From Embleya scabrispora (GTDB lineage Bacteria > Actinomycetota > Actinomycetes > Streptomycetales > Streptomycetaceae), in assembly GCF_002024165.1 (NCBI RefSeq), contig NZ_MWQN01000002.1:496001-560000 (forward strand): a stretch of 64,000 nucleotides of DNA, read 5' to 3'. Below the pieces are notes generated by a model that made no database searches, was not told the DNA's origin, and was given only the letters and a program-made list of their open reading frames with translations. This document shows positions 8,829 through 17,574 of this stretch, one piece after another. Both the position numbers and the translations under genes were made by a program. How positions within the stretch are numbered: the stretch's first letter is position 1; each line of letters starts with the position of its first letter.

Positions 8829-10039
8829 GACGCGTCCTCCACGATCCGCGCCTCCGCGTCGTACCTGCTCCCCCACACCGGCGCGCCCCCCGCCGCGTGC
8901 AGCCCGGAGACCGCCTGGGTGCGCCCGCGCGTGACGAACGCCTGCGGCCGGAAGCACATCACCACCGTGTCGCCGGGCCGGATGTCCAGGCGCCGTGCGT
9001 CCCGGAGCACCGTGTAGTAGTGGATCGCCCCGTCCGGCGCGGTATCCACGTGCGCCACCCGCTCGCCGCCGGTCGCGGTCGCCGCGTCCCGGCCGACCAG
9101 CGCGGTGAGCCGGAAGTCGCCGAGGACCTTGTCGATGTAGTGCCCGGCGGCGAACGCGTACGCGTCGTCCCCGTCCGCGTGCGACACCTCGGTCACGTAC
9201 ACGATCGCCGGCTGCTCCGGCGCGTCCTCGGAGAACACGTGCAGCGGCGTGGTCCCGTGGATCGCGTTGCCCGGCTCGACGTGCGTGGCCCCGGCGTCGG
9301 CGGCGATGGCCAGCGAGCGGGCCGAGGTGGTGCCGGGCGCGTTGACCTGCCGGATGTCGAACCCGGCCGCGCGCAGGCGATCGGCGGCCGCGACGAGTGT
9401 GGTCAGGTTGGGGGTGGCGGCGATCCGCCGGTGGTCCGGGTCGGCGAGCAGGGCCGGGAACGTGGTGACGCCGTGTACCGCGACGCCCTCGATCGCGTCC
9501 ACCGCCCGCGCGGCGGCCTCCACGTCGGCGGCCGGGAAGCCGCCGCCGTGGCCGAAGTAGAACCGGTCCCCCTCGCCGTGCACCCGCAGCAGCACCGACA
9601 CGGGCGGGCCGCCCCGACGCAGCGCCGCCGCGCCGATGCGGCGCGCGGCGTCGAGCGAGAACACGGTGACCACCTCGGGGGCGGCGCCGACCACGAAGTC
9701 CTCACTGCCGCGGTGCGGTTGCACGAGGTGTCCGACGTGGCCGACCGGCAGCCCGTGGCGCACGGCCGCCGACACGCAGGCGGTGTCCACCGCGACGACG
9801 GGGCCGAGGCCGGCCTCGATCGCGGTGCGGGTCACGTCGGGGTTGCGCCCGTACTGCTTGGCCATCACGTAGGTGGACAACCCGCGCGACCGGGCCGCGT
9901 CGGCGATGGCGGCGGCGTTGCGGGCGACCGTGTCCAGGTCGACCACGTAGGTGTTGGCGAGCAGTTCGCCGGCCTGATGCGCCGTCACGACGGCGTCGAT
10001 CAGCGGGCGGTTGTGGGCGAGCAGGCGGTCCAGGAACAT
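8825..10039 (-). CDS. YhfX-like PLP-dependent alanine racemase-fold enzyme
   Basis: A 404-residue fold-type III PLP enzyme. K61 in YVMAKQYGRNP is the expected Schiff-base lysine; a barrel (HGVTTFPALL, QVNAPGTTSARSLA) and a C-terminal beta domain follow (YYTVLRDARRLDIRPGD). It resembles E. coli YhfX, whose reaction is uncertain but presumed to be amino acid racemisation or related chemistry. It sits between an APC permease (51 bases upstream) and a ROK kinase (4-base overlap), so it probably acts on the amino acid part of the imported compound. Confidence 0.75.
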   Translation of the reverse strand: MFLDRLLAHNRPLIDAVVTAHQAGELLANTYVVDLDTVARNAAAIADAARSRGLSTYVMAKQYGRNPDVTRTAIEAGLGPVVAVDTACVSAAVRHGLPVGHVGHLVQPHRGSEDFVVGAAPEVVTVFSLDAARRIGAAALRRGGPPVSVLLRVHGEGDRFYFGHGGGFPAADVEAAARAVDAIEGVAVHGVTTFPALLADPDHRRIAATPNLTTLVAAADRLRAAGFDIRQVNAPGTTSARSLAIAADAGATHVEPGNAIHGTTPLHVFSEDAPEQPAIVYVTEVSHADGDDAYAFAAGHYIDKVLGDFRLTALVGRDAATATGGERVAHVDTAPDGAIHYYTVLRDARRLDIRPGDTVVMCFRPQAFVTRGRTQAVSGLHAAGGAPVWGSRYDAEARIVEDAS

Positions 10040-10090
10040 CGGGGTCTCCTTGGCGCGGGCGGGACGGGGACGATCTGACAGGTGTACGGA

Positions 10091-11626
10091 TCAGGTCCGG
10101 CCGGTCGACACCGGCACCACCCCCGTCGACGCGGCCCGGGACGCCCCGGTCGCAGCGTCCGATGCCTGCGCCGCGTCGTCGCCCGGTTCGTCCTCGAACA
10201 CCCGTCCCATCGCGGCCAACACCTCCGGTCGCGAGCGGTGTGCCCACACCAGATACGCGGCGCCGAGCACCATCCAGCCGACGATCACGTACGGCACGAG
10301 GTTGTTCGGATGCTCCGGCACCGGCCACAACTGGCCGTAGATCGGCAGCAGCATCAGCAGCACCGTCGCGGCGGGCAGGATCCCGTGCCGCAACAGGGCG
10401 AACTCGCCCCGGTGTTCGCGCAGGTAGAAGCGGATCACCGCGATGCTCATCAGGATGTAGATGATCACCATGCCGAGCCCGAGAATGGTGCCGGCGAACC
10501 CGTACACGCCCAGCGGGCCGAGGTCGCCGCCGAAGCCGCTGCCCAGGGCCAGCGCGAACACGAGCGAGAAGCCCAGATACGCGGTGATCGCCGACTGCGG
10601 CACGTGGCGCTCGTTGGTCCGGCCGAGGAAGCGCGGCAACACCCCTTCGCGGCCCATCGAGAACAGCACCCGCACGGCCGCGTTCGAGCCGGAGACGACG
10701 TTGGCGAACTGGCTGACGATCACGGTCAGCGCGAGGATCCAGGTGACGCCCCAGTAGCGGTCGACCAGTGTGGTCAGCGGCGCGGCGTCGCCGGCCAGGT
10801 CCGAGCCGTGCGCGGAGCCGAAGCCGATCGAGGTCGAGTAGGCCATCAGCACGTAGAAGGTGCCGATCACCGCGACGGCCGTGAACAGCGCGAGCGGGAT
10901 GCTGCGCTTGGCGCCGCGCGCCTCCTCGCCGAGGGTGGCCACCGACTCGAAGCCGATGAACATCAGGATGCCCCAGAGCATGCCGGTACCCAGGCCGCTG
11001 AACCCGTCGATGGAGTTGGCCGGGTTGAACGGCGCGACCGACAGGCCCGAGTCGCCGCCGTCGCCGAGGATCACCCCGGCCAGGCCGAGCAGTACGCCGA
11101 CCTCCAGGACCAGGAAGATCAGCGCGGTCTTGGCCGAACTGGACACGCCGAGCGAGTTGACGCCCCACACGACGGCGGCGAACGCCAACGACATCACCTG
11201 CCAGGGCACCCGGATGTCGAACTGGCTGTCCAGGAAGTCGTGGCTGTACCCGCCGAGCGCGGCGAACAACATCGGCCCGACCATGCCGTAGGTGAGCAGC
11301 AGCAGCCACCCGGACAGGAAGCCGCCAGACTTGCCGAACCCGTGGCTGTTGTAGGTGTAGGCGAAGCCGGCCGCCGGCAGCTTGCGGGCGAACGCGGCGA
11401 TGGTGTTGGCCACCAGGAGGCTGGCGACCATGGCCAGCACGATGGCGAGCGGCAGCGCGTACCCGGCGCCGGCCGCGGCGGGCGGCGTGTTGAACGCGAC
11501 GCTGGTGGCGGGGCCCATGAAGGCCATACACATGGCGACGGCGCCGAACACCGACAGTGTGTTGCGGCGGAGCGAGCCGCCTTTCGGGTTCGGGCTCGCG
11601 GGCGGCGAGGGCAGTGCGGTGGACAT
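10091..11626 (-). CDS. APC-family amino acid/polyamine permease
   Basis: A 511-residue cytoplasmic membrane transporter with about 12 hydrophobic segments. The APC signature is present: VFGAVAMCMAFMGPATSVAF in TMS1 and IGFESVATLGEEARGAKRSI (about 225-244) before TMS7. It should import an amino acid or amino acid conjugate with protons. The hydrophilic C-terminal tail of about 45 residues is Ala/Thr-rich. It is the first gene of the catabolic cluster read towards lower coordinates. The ROK repressor gene lies 148 bases upstream on the same strand. Confidence 0.88.
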   Translation of the reverse strand: MSTALPSPPASPNPKGGSLRRNTLSVFGAVAMCMAFMGPATSVAFNTPPAAAGAGYALPLAIVLAMVASLLVANTIAAFARKLPAAGFAYTYNSHGFGKSGGFLSGWLLLLTYGMVGPMLFAALGGYSHDFLDSQFDIRVPWQVMSLAFAAVVWGVNSLGVSSSAKTALIFLVLEVGVLLGLAGVILGDGGDSGLSVAPFNPANSIDGFSGLGTGMLWGILMFIGFESVATLGEEARGAKRSIPLALFTAVAVIGTFYVLMAYSTSIGFGSAHGSDLAGDAAPLTTLVDRYWGVTWILALTVIVSQFANVVSGSNAAVRVLFSMGREGVLPRFLGRTNERHVPQSAITAYLGFSLVFALALGSGFGGDLGPLGVYGFAGTILGLGMVIIYILMSIAVIRFYLREHRGEFALLRHGILPAATVLLMLLPIYGQLWPVPEHPNNLVPYVIVGWMVLGAAYLVWAHRSRPEVLAAMGRVFEDEPGDDAAQASDAATGASRAASTGVVPVSTGRT

Positions 11627-11774
11627 GGGTGGTACTCCAGGCGGTTCGGTGGGGCGGGACGGGCCCCGGGGGGTGCGGGAGGGTGGGGACGCGCGCCTGT
11701 GGGGTGGGGTCGGTGCGCTCGCGGCGCGAAAGTGCCGGCCGGAGGGGTGGGGCTTCGGGCTTCGGGCGTCGGGT

Positions 11775-12971
11775 TCAGTGCGCTCGGGGTGGCAGCAGCG
11801 CCGCGAGGTCGAGGTCGGCTCGGACCGCCGCCGCCGCGTCGGGCGCGACGTCGAAGCGCACGCGCAATGCGGTGAGGCCGCGCGATACCGCGCCCAACGC
11901 GCCTGCCAGGTCGGCCAGTTCGGAGTGCACCAGCTCGGGGCAGGCGGGCAATCGTCGGCGTACCCGCTCGCGCAGCCGGGTGGTCATCGCGGTGTCGATG
12001 GAGGCGGAGACCCGGCCGCCGAGGACGACCAGTTCGGGCTCGTACGCGATGGTGACCGCGGTCAGCGCGATGCCGAGGGCGCGCTCGAAGCGTTCGACCA
12101 CGGCGCGGGCGGCCGGCGCGGTCTCGGTGAAGACGTCGGCGGCGGTGGCCACGTCGAGGCCGGCCTCGCGGGCGGCACGCATCAGGCCCTCGGCGCCGAC
12201 CAGTTCCTCCACGGTGTGGTCGTCGGAGTCGACGGGCAGGAAACCGAATTCGCCGACCAGGCCGGTGGGTCCGCCCCGGATGTGCCGGTCCACGGCCACA
12301 CCCGCGCCGAAGCCCGCGCCGACCGTGAACATCACGGCGGTGTCGGCGGTCCGCGCGGCGCCGTGCCGGAGTTCGCCCTCCAGGGCCAGGTCGGCGTCGT
12401 TGCCGAACGCGACGGTGCCCTCCAGGGCGCGGCGCAGCCGGCGGGTGAAGAGGTCGCCCTCGATCTGCGGGAGATTGGTCGCGCCGCGCACACCCAGCCC
12501 GTCGGCCGCGACCGCCCCGGGCAGCCCTATCACGCCCGCCCGCAACACGTCGGGGGCGGCGGCACCGGGGGCGTTGTCGTACAGGGCGCGAACCCGCTCG
12601 ACGAGCCAGTCCGCGAGGTGGTCGGCGGCGAGGTGTCGGGGCGTCGGCTCCTCGTGGTAGCGCGGCGAGCGGCCGAGCAGGTCGGTGGCCAGGAACCGGC
12701 AGGTGGTGCCGCCGAGGTCGACCCCGACCGCGACACCGCGTTCCGCGGCGACCTCGATCACCACGCCCTGACGACCCCGCCGGCCGGTCTGGAGCACGGC
12801 GCCCTCACGGACCAGGCCCTCGTCCAGCAGCCCTTCGACCACCCGGGACACGGTGGCGGCGCTGAGCCCGGTCTGCTGGGTGAGACCCGCGCGACTGTGC
12901 TGCCCACCGGCCAGCAACACCGCGAGCAGGCTGGAACGGTTGGCCCACCGGGCATCCGCCGTCTCCGCCAT
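11775..12971 (-). CDS. ROK-family (NagC/XylR-type) transcriptional repressor
   Basis: A 398-residue regulator. An N-terminal winged HTH (AGLTQQTGLSAATVSRVVEG, about residues 28-47) precedes a sugar-binding ROK domain with VGVDLGGTTCRF and FTVGAGFGAGVAV. The ATG at 12971 has GAGAGG five bases upstream, so I prefer it to the GTG at 12977. Repressors of this type release DNA when a sugar or sugar phosphate binds. It precedes the APC/YhfX/ROK kinase/SIS genes and has an operator-like sequence just upstream, so it probably controls itself and the cluster. Confidence 0.85.
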   Translation of the reverse strand: MAETADARWANRSSLLAVLLAGGQHSRAGLTQQTGLSAATVSRVVEGLLDEGLVREGAVLQTGRRGRQGVVIEVAAERGVAVGVDLGGTTCRFLATDLLGRSPRYHEEPTPRHLAADHLADWLVERVRALYDNAPGAAAPDVLRAGVIGLPGAVAADGLGVRGATNLPQIEGDLFTRRLRRALEGTVAFGNDADLALEGELRHGAARTADTAVMFTVGAGFGAGVAVDRHIRGGPTGLVGEFGFLPVDSDDHTVEELVGAEGLMRAAREAGLDVATAADVFTETAPAARAVVERFERALGIALTAVTIAYEPELVVLGGRVSASIDTAMTTRLRERVRRRLPACPELVHSELADLAGALGAVSRGLTALRVRFDVAPDAAAAVRADLDLAALLPPRAH

Positions 12972-12980
12972 GTTCACCTC

Positions 12981-13014
12981 TCAGAGTGAAAATATTTCAG
13001 AGTGAGAGAAAATT
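12981..13014 (-). promoter_or_regulatory. ROK-repressor operator-like AT-rich site
   Basis: Directly upstream of the ROK repressor start is an AT-rich patch in GC-rich surroundings. It holds two direct copies of TCAGAGTGA (12981-12989 and 12997-13005) and the near-palindrome TGAAAATATTTCA (12987-12999). AT-rich TGAAA/TTTCA palindromes are the known operator style of NagC/Mlc. Autoregulation is inferred. Confidence 0.6.
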
Positions 13015-13197
13015 AAGCCTGGAGAAGAGAGGTATCAAGAGTCCATCAAGACGACACCGAATCCAGACAAGACCGAACATGTCCCCAAACCCCCGCGCCG
13101 ACTCCAGCGGCGGAGCCCTAGGCCCCTACCACCGAAACGACGCGAGAGCACCCATGCTCAAACCGGCCGTCACCGGTCGCCGCTCACCGGTCGTCAG

Positions 13198-13443
13198 TCA
13201 CCGCTCGCCGGTGAACCGGCTCAGGCGAAGGGCCTCCGCCTCAATCTCCGCATCGATCTCCGCCGCCGAGCGGCCGCCGAACTGGAGACAGTCATACTCG
13301 TCGTCGAGTTCGGCGAGGCGCTCCGTAAGGGCGAGTTCGTGGCCATGGAGCCGGTGGACCCGGGAGGCGAATTCCCGAGGTGACAAACCGACAGCCGTCG
13401 ACCAGGACCTACAGGGTCGCGGCCACGCCGTCGGTAGGGACAT
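13198..13443 (-). pseudogene. Remnant of a small helical (excisionase/regulator-size) gene
   Basis: On the minus strand the last 60 or so codons of this frame look like a real protein: SPREFASRVHRLHGHELALT, then charged helices ending in SRFTGER. Codon bias and amino acid composition fit a coding sequence. The frame has no convincing start; about 85 bases further upstream the sequence turns into the 208-bp tandem repeats. I interpret it as the 3' end of a gene cut by the repeat element, or a small intact ORF starting at the TTG near 13385. The family is not recognised. Confidence 0.4.
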
Positions 13444-13527
13444 CGTCGACCACGCCTCGGCAAAGAGCCGGGTGGTTGCACAACCTTCGGTCCAACCGCG
13501 TGAGCAGGGAATTGGTCGTCCTACCGA

Positions 13528-14155
13528 GGTATGCGCTATTGGTGGCGGGTGGCCGGTGCGGGGCCGGTCCGAGTCGATGATGGGCCGCCGCCGGCGTGCG
13601 GGGCTCCAAGACTCAGGGCTCCCGACGAGACCAGCGCCTTGCTCATCGAAAACCGGCTGGCAGCGGCGGGCAGGGAGGGCGCTCGGGTCGAGTCCGCCGG
13701 GGAGCCTTTCCGAGTGGGTCGGGCGGTCCCGACGAGCGTTGCGCCTTCGGTGGCGGGTGGCCGGTGCGGGGCCAGTCCGAGTCGGTGGTGGGCCGCCGCC
13801 GGCGTACGGGGCTCCAAGACACAGGGCTCCCGACGAGACCAGCGCCTTGCTCATCGAAAACCGGCTGGCAGCGGCGGGCAGGGAGGGCGCTCGGGTCCAG
13901 TCCGCCGGCGAGCCTTTCCGAGTGGGTCGGGCGATCCCGACGAGCGTTGCGCCTTCGGTGGCGGATGGCCGGTGCGGGGCCAGTCCGAGTCGGTGGTGGG
14001 CCGCCGCCGGCGTACGGGGCTCCAAGACACAGGGCTCCCGACGAGACCAGCGCCTTGCTCATCGAAAACCGGCTGGCAGCGGCGGGCAGGGAGGGCGCTC
14101 GGGTCCAGTCCGCCGGCGAGCCTTCCCGAGTGGGTTGGGGCGTTTCGGGGGGGTG
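13528..14155 (+). repeat. Three tandem copies of 208-bp module A
   Basis: Three head-to-tail units begin near 13528, 13736 and 13944. The marker GCTCATCGAAAACCGGCTGG occurs at 13641, 13849 and 14057, a spacing of exactly 208. Copies 2 and 3 are almost identical; copy 1 is slightly diverged at its left end. All six frames stay largely open, but 208 is not a multiple of three and the frame changes from unit to unit, so the module is very probably non-coding. Diverged copies recur in both orientations near 16.3, 32.2, 32.7, 33.4, 45.4 and 46.0 kb. Confidence 0.85.
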
Positions 14156-14504
14156 GTTGCGGAGAGATTGGGGTTCGAAACCGGATCACGGCGGGCGATT
14201 GTGGGCTTCGAGCTTCGGTGACCTGCGGGTTCGTGGCGTCGGGGCGGTGAGTCGAGTATCGAGTGCCGGTTTCGTACCGCCCCGGCTTTCTCCGCGCCGG
14301 CATGGAGGCCGAAACCGCCGAGTCGGGGTCGACTTCGTACGCTCCGGCCGCAAGACGGACCTCAAGGAAACCGGAAGTGCCCAGTGGGGGTCAAAACCGG
14401 ATCCCAAGACACTCCGAAACGCCCCTCACCGCTGCTGACCAGCGGTTTTCTCTACCCTGGGTGCTGCGAAACCCCACGCCATCCGGTTTCGGGGTCGCCC
14501 ACGG
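14156..14504 (+). repeat. Module B of the composite repeat, first locus
   Basis: The sequence right of the tandem A units matches segments following the other plus-orientation A copies. Shared landmarks are GCTTCGGTGACCTGCGG, then a GAGTGCCGGTTTCGT-like stretch, and finally CTGACCAGCGGTTTTCTCT (about 14439), which corresponds to CTGACCTGCGGTTTTCTCT at 45809. The match stops near 14505, where the inverted A' module should begin but is replaced by unrelated sequence. No gene is seen. Confidence 0.65.
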
Positions 14505-15034
14505 CGTCGCTGTAGCAGCTGTGCGACGACCGCACGATGTTGCGCAGCCTTGCGATGACTGCGGTTCTGTCTGGGCTCGAGAAGGTTCATCGTGATCGGT
14601 TGTTCTGGAGACCCACGCTCCAGCTGAACCTAAATTGCTTCGTCTGCGAGCGGGTCGGTCGCACCACCACGCTGGAGCGGGGGGTCCGAGCGGGCCGTCT
14701 GCTGGAGCGGCGGGAACGAGCAGCACTTCACTGCGGCTCGGATCACTGCGTTCGACCTGACGAGCCAGGACGACCGGCTGGCGTTGCGAACGGTGGTGGA
14801 CTTCCGGTGGGCGCCGTTCAAGGACACCAAGCGGGGCGGCAACGCAACGCCGTTGAGCAATTGGGTCCGCCGGCACTACGGCAACTACTGCCCCCACCAG
14901 GAGACATCCAGCGAAGGCTCGATCCAGACGAACGTGCGGCGTCCCACGAGACGGAGATCACGGTGGACGCGGAGGTTCCGTCGATTCGGCTGCTGGTGTG
15001 AGTCTTGTGCCGAGAAGAGCTTCATGGCCATGAG
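14505..15034 (+). other. Degenerate segment with one protein-like fragment
   Basis: No intact gene is visible. In the plus frame around 14727-14910 a stretch reads as plausible protein (ITAFDLTSQDDRLALRTVVD, followed by FRWAPFKDTKRGG and LSNWVRRHYGNYC), without start or stop context. It looks like the middle of a decayed gene that I cannot assign. Two GCTGGAGCGG direct repeats lie near 14670 and 14700. Confidence 0.35.
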
Positions 15035-15260
15035 GCCCATTTCGTCTCCCATCCGCAGGCAGGCATGCCGAGGTCGACCCGGCTCTTGGCAGCGAGACAG
15101 GGTGCTTGCTCGCGCTTGCCGTTGAGGAAGGTGAGGGTGAGGTCGATGCCCTCGATCTCAGCGCGCCATCCTTCGGCTTCGGCGCGCGCTCGCGGCGGCT
15201 GAGGAGATCGGACTCGATCTCGGCCGGCCGGTCGAGCATCTTCGGGTCGACGTGGAGCAT
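15035..15260 (-). pseudogene. Frameshifted remnant of a recombinase-associated small protein
   Basis: On the minus strand the frame starting at 15260 reads MLHVDPKMLDRPAEIESDLL, then is interrupted. Moving to the next frame near 15185 continues it as RAEAEGWRAEIEGIDLTLTF and ends with SRVDLGMPACG. The joined sequence resembles a short conserved actinobacterial protein that I recall next to, or fused with, site-specific integrases. One frameshift and the lack of downstream coding suggest it is dead. The assignment rests on memory of the pattern and should be treated as tentative. Confidence 0.4.
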
Positions 15261-15446
15261 GGGGTAGCGGATGCAGGTCTATCTGAACCAGTCCGGAGGG
15301 CCTGGCGGGGTCGGATCGTAGTCGAGTTGCTCAAAGTAGTGGGCAACAATCGCGGCGCCGGCGCACATTGGACGTGTCGCGCCGCCGACTCCGACCGGCC
15401 TGGTTGCCCTTCAACAGGCGTCCGGAGACGGGGGAGAATGCAGCAC

Positions 15447-16031
15447 ATGGATAACGCGTTCACACTCCTTCGGCGGGCCGTCGATCTGCTGCCGGAGGAC
15501 GCAGCGGCAGAGAACGGACAGACGGTCGGGGATGTGCGCGAGGACATCGTGCGCCAGGACTGGGAGATGGTGCTCGGCGTTCTCATCGAGATCGGGGATG
15601 TCCACCCCGTGTCCGTCGACTTCTGGGAACTCCTCGCCGAGGCCGCTCGCCAGCTGATGCTCGACCGCAGTCGGCGGTGGTGCGAGTGGCGGGGCTGGGA
15701 AGTCCGACACGGCACCGTCCGGGCGACCTTGAGCCTGGTGGGTGCGGAGGAGGGCCGACGCCGGACTGCCTTTGCCGCAGACGGGCGGCTGAGGCCGATG
15801 TGGGACATCGGCAACCGCACCGCCGGCGGGGAGCGAGAACTGAACATCGCCCGATTGTGGGTGGAGTATGCGCAGGAGCTCGGCCCTGGAGAGACCGCCG
15901 ACGTTCGGCTGGCTCCTCTGAGCCCCGATCAGTGGAGGCACCTGAAGTGCGGCGATGTGATCACCATGTACGAAGCCCAACCTGTTGCCGGAACGGCCAC
16001 CGTGATCGAGGTCCTGCCGCCGCGCGCCTGA
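15447..16031 (+). CDS. Conserved actinobacterial hypothetical protein
   Basis: A 194-residue soluble protein. The ATG at 15447 has GGGGGAG 11 bases upstream; the ATG at 15438 is only two bases from that site, so 15447 is preferred. The N-terminal half is helical (MDNAFTLLRRAVDLLPEDAA). The C-terminal half is beta-rich and ends with WRHLKCGDVITMYEAQPVAG, a layout like the barrel domain of translation factor-type proteins. It is of a kind I recall as a streptomycete hypothetical, often of this length. It lies between two halves of the composite repeat. Function unknown. Confidence 0.65.
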   Translation: MDNAFTLLRRAVDLLPEDAAAENGQTVGDVREDIVRQDWEMVLGVLIEIGDVHPVSVDFWELLAEAARQLMLDRSRRWCEWRGWEVRHGTVRATLSLVGAEEGRRRTAFAADGRLRPMWDIGNRTAGGERELNIARLWVEYAQELGPGETADVRLAPLSPDQWRHLKCGDVITMYEAQPVAGTATVIEVLPPRA

Positions 16032-16254
16032 GCTCATCTCGCGTCAGGCGAGCTCCGGCTGCAGCCAGGTGATCTTCGAAAACTGTCCGAACTCGGCTGG
16101 CTAAACCCGTACGGTTCCAGCGAGATGCAGCCGGATGGCATGAGGCTGGGGATCGAAGCAGCGCGCCTTCTCGCCGTTGCCGGACTGCTGCGAGACAGCG
16201 CCGGGTCTGAGCAAGATCGAGCTCCCCCGCATGTACCCCGACCCGCCCCACTCG

Positions 16255-16680
16255 AGAACGTTGCTCAGCGCACCCGACCCAACCGCCCCCTGCCCGTCAC
16301 TGCCGGCCGGTTTTCGATGAGCAAGACGCTCGTCTCGTCGGGAGCCCTGTGTCTTGAAGCCCCGCACGCCGGCGGCGGCCCACCACCGACTCGGACAGAC
16401 CCCGCAGCGGCCACCCGCCACCGAAGGCGCGAGTCTCGTCGGGACCGCCCGACCCACTCGGAAAGGCTCGCCGGCGGACTCGACCCAACCGCCCCCTGCC
16501 CGCCGCTGCCAGCCGGTTTTCGGTGAGCAAGGCGCTGGTCTCGTTTGGGGCTTCGGGTCTCGGAGCCCCGAACGCCGGCGGCGGCCCATCACCGACTCGG
16601 ACCGGCCCCGCAGCGGCCACCCGCAACCACAAGCGCAACGCCCGCCGGAAACACCCGACCCACTCGGAAAGGCCCCCGGC
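16255..16680 (-). repeat. Two inverted copies of module A (A')
   Basis: Two head-to-tail diverged copies of the 208-bp module lie in the opposite orientation to those at 13.5-14.15 kb. The marker CCGGTTTTCG occurs at 16307 and 16513, a spacing of 206. A third copy begins near 16644 but breaks off around 16680. Together with the copies at 13.5 kb they form an inverted pair about 2.1 kb apart. Open frames here run through the repeat and are not credible genes. Confidence 0.8.
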
Positions 16681-16816
16681 GTGTTGCGGGCTCGGTTGCG
16701 CTGTGTGGGCGGCTCGGGCCGGATCGGTTGGGTCGGCTGGACACGTGTGTGTCCCGAGATATGGCCTGGGGGCGGGGCGCGCTCGGTGTGGGCGCGGGTG
16801 GGGGCCCGCTGTGGCG

Positions 16817-17341
16817 TCAGCCCTGTCGTCGGCCGGTCTCGAGGTAGATCCGCAGGTGGTCGAGGCCGCGTTCGAGGATGTCGCCGACGGCCAGGTCGGT
16901 GTCCGCGCCGGCCGCTCGGTGTCGGGTCAGGGCGTCGACCGACAACGCCTCGCCGCCCTTCTTGCCGCCGAACTGGGCCGAGTCGTGGACGCGCTCGCGC
17001 TCGACCGCGCCCGGATCCAGCGGATCCCGGCCGTCCTCGACCATGACGGTGACGATGCTGTCGATGTCGCTGGGGCCGTCCTGGATGATCACGATGCCGG
17101 TGTACGGCGTACCGCGCACGGCCCACTCGATGCGGGTGCCGGGGCCGTCCCGGTCCAGGTCGACCTCGGCCGCGACGGACTGCGCGGCCTCGCCGGCGGT
17201 CACCACGACCGCGTGGGCCGAGGTGGTCCGGACGGCGGTCACCGGCGGGAAGTACTCGGGGAGCCTGTCGGTATCCGACAAGAGCATGTATGCCTGGTCG
17301 GTGGACGCTGCGACCTGCACGGAACGCGTGTGAAGAACCAT
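16817..17341 (-). CDS. SRPBCC-family (polyketide cyclase/dehydrase-like) protein
   Basis: A 174-residue START/Bet v1-like protein. The N terminus has the family opening VQVAASTDQAYMLLSDTDRLPEYFPPV (cited here as AASTDQAYMLLSDTDRLPEY), followed by the beta strands of the helix-grip fold and a C-terminal helix ending GLDHLRIYLETGRRQG. Members bind hydrophobic ligands or catalyse aromatic cyclisation; no specific ligand can be named. It stands alone on the minus strand, with 233 bases to the MarR gene upstream. Confidence 0.75.
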   Translation of the reverse strand: MVLHTRSVQVAASTDQAYMLLSDTDRLPEYFPPVTAVRTTSAHAVVVTAGEAAQSVAAEVDLDRDGPGTRIEWAVRGTPYTGIVIIQDGPSDIDSIVTVMVEDGRDPLDPGAVERERVHDSAQFGGKKGGEALSVDALTRHRAAGADTDLAVGDILERGLDHLRIYLETGRRQG

Positions 17342-17574
17342 GCGCGTACTGCTATCCGTTCGACGGGTGTTCCATTCGCGATCATGGTCGGACGGGCCGA
17401 CAGGATCCGGCGCGGCGTCCGGGGTTGGGCCGACGTCACACCGAGACGCATCGCCCAGAGGCCCGACCTCGGGCCATCACCGCGCCTCCCGCGCCTTCCG
17501 ACGCTGCCGCCTCTTCGCCAGGCGCTCCATGCTTCCGCCCCGGCACCCCCGACCCGACCCGCCCCGACCCGCGC

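Noticed and set aside
13528-14155. CRISPR array
   Set aside because: Units are 208 bp with no short repeat/variable spacer pattern and no cas genes nearby.
13536-14438. Repeat protein encoded by the 208-bp units
   Set aside because: 208 is not divisible by three, so each unit is read in a different frame and no repeated peptide results.
16101-17126. 341-codon minus-strand open frame
   Set aside because: It spans inverted A' repeats and then the antisense-shifted frame of the SRPBCC gene; no coherent protein.
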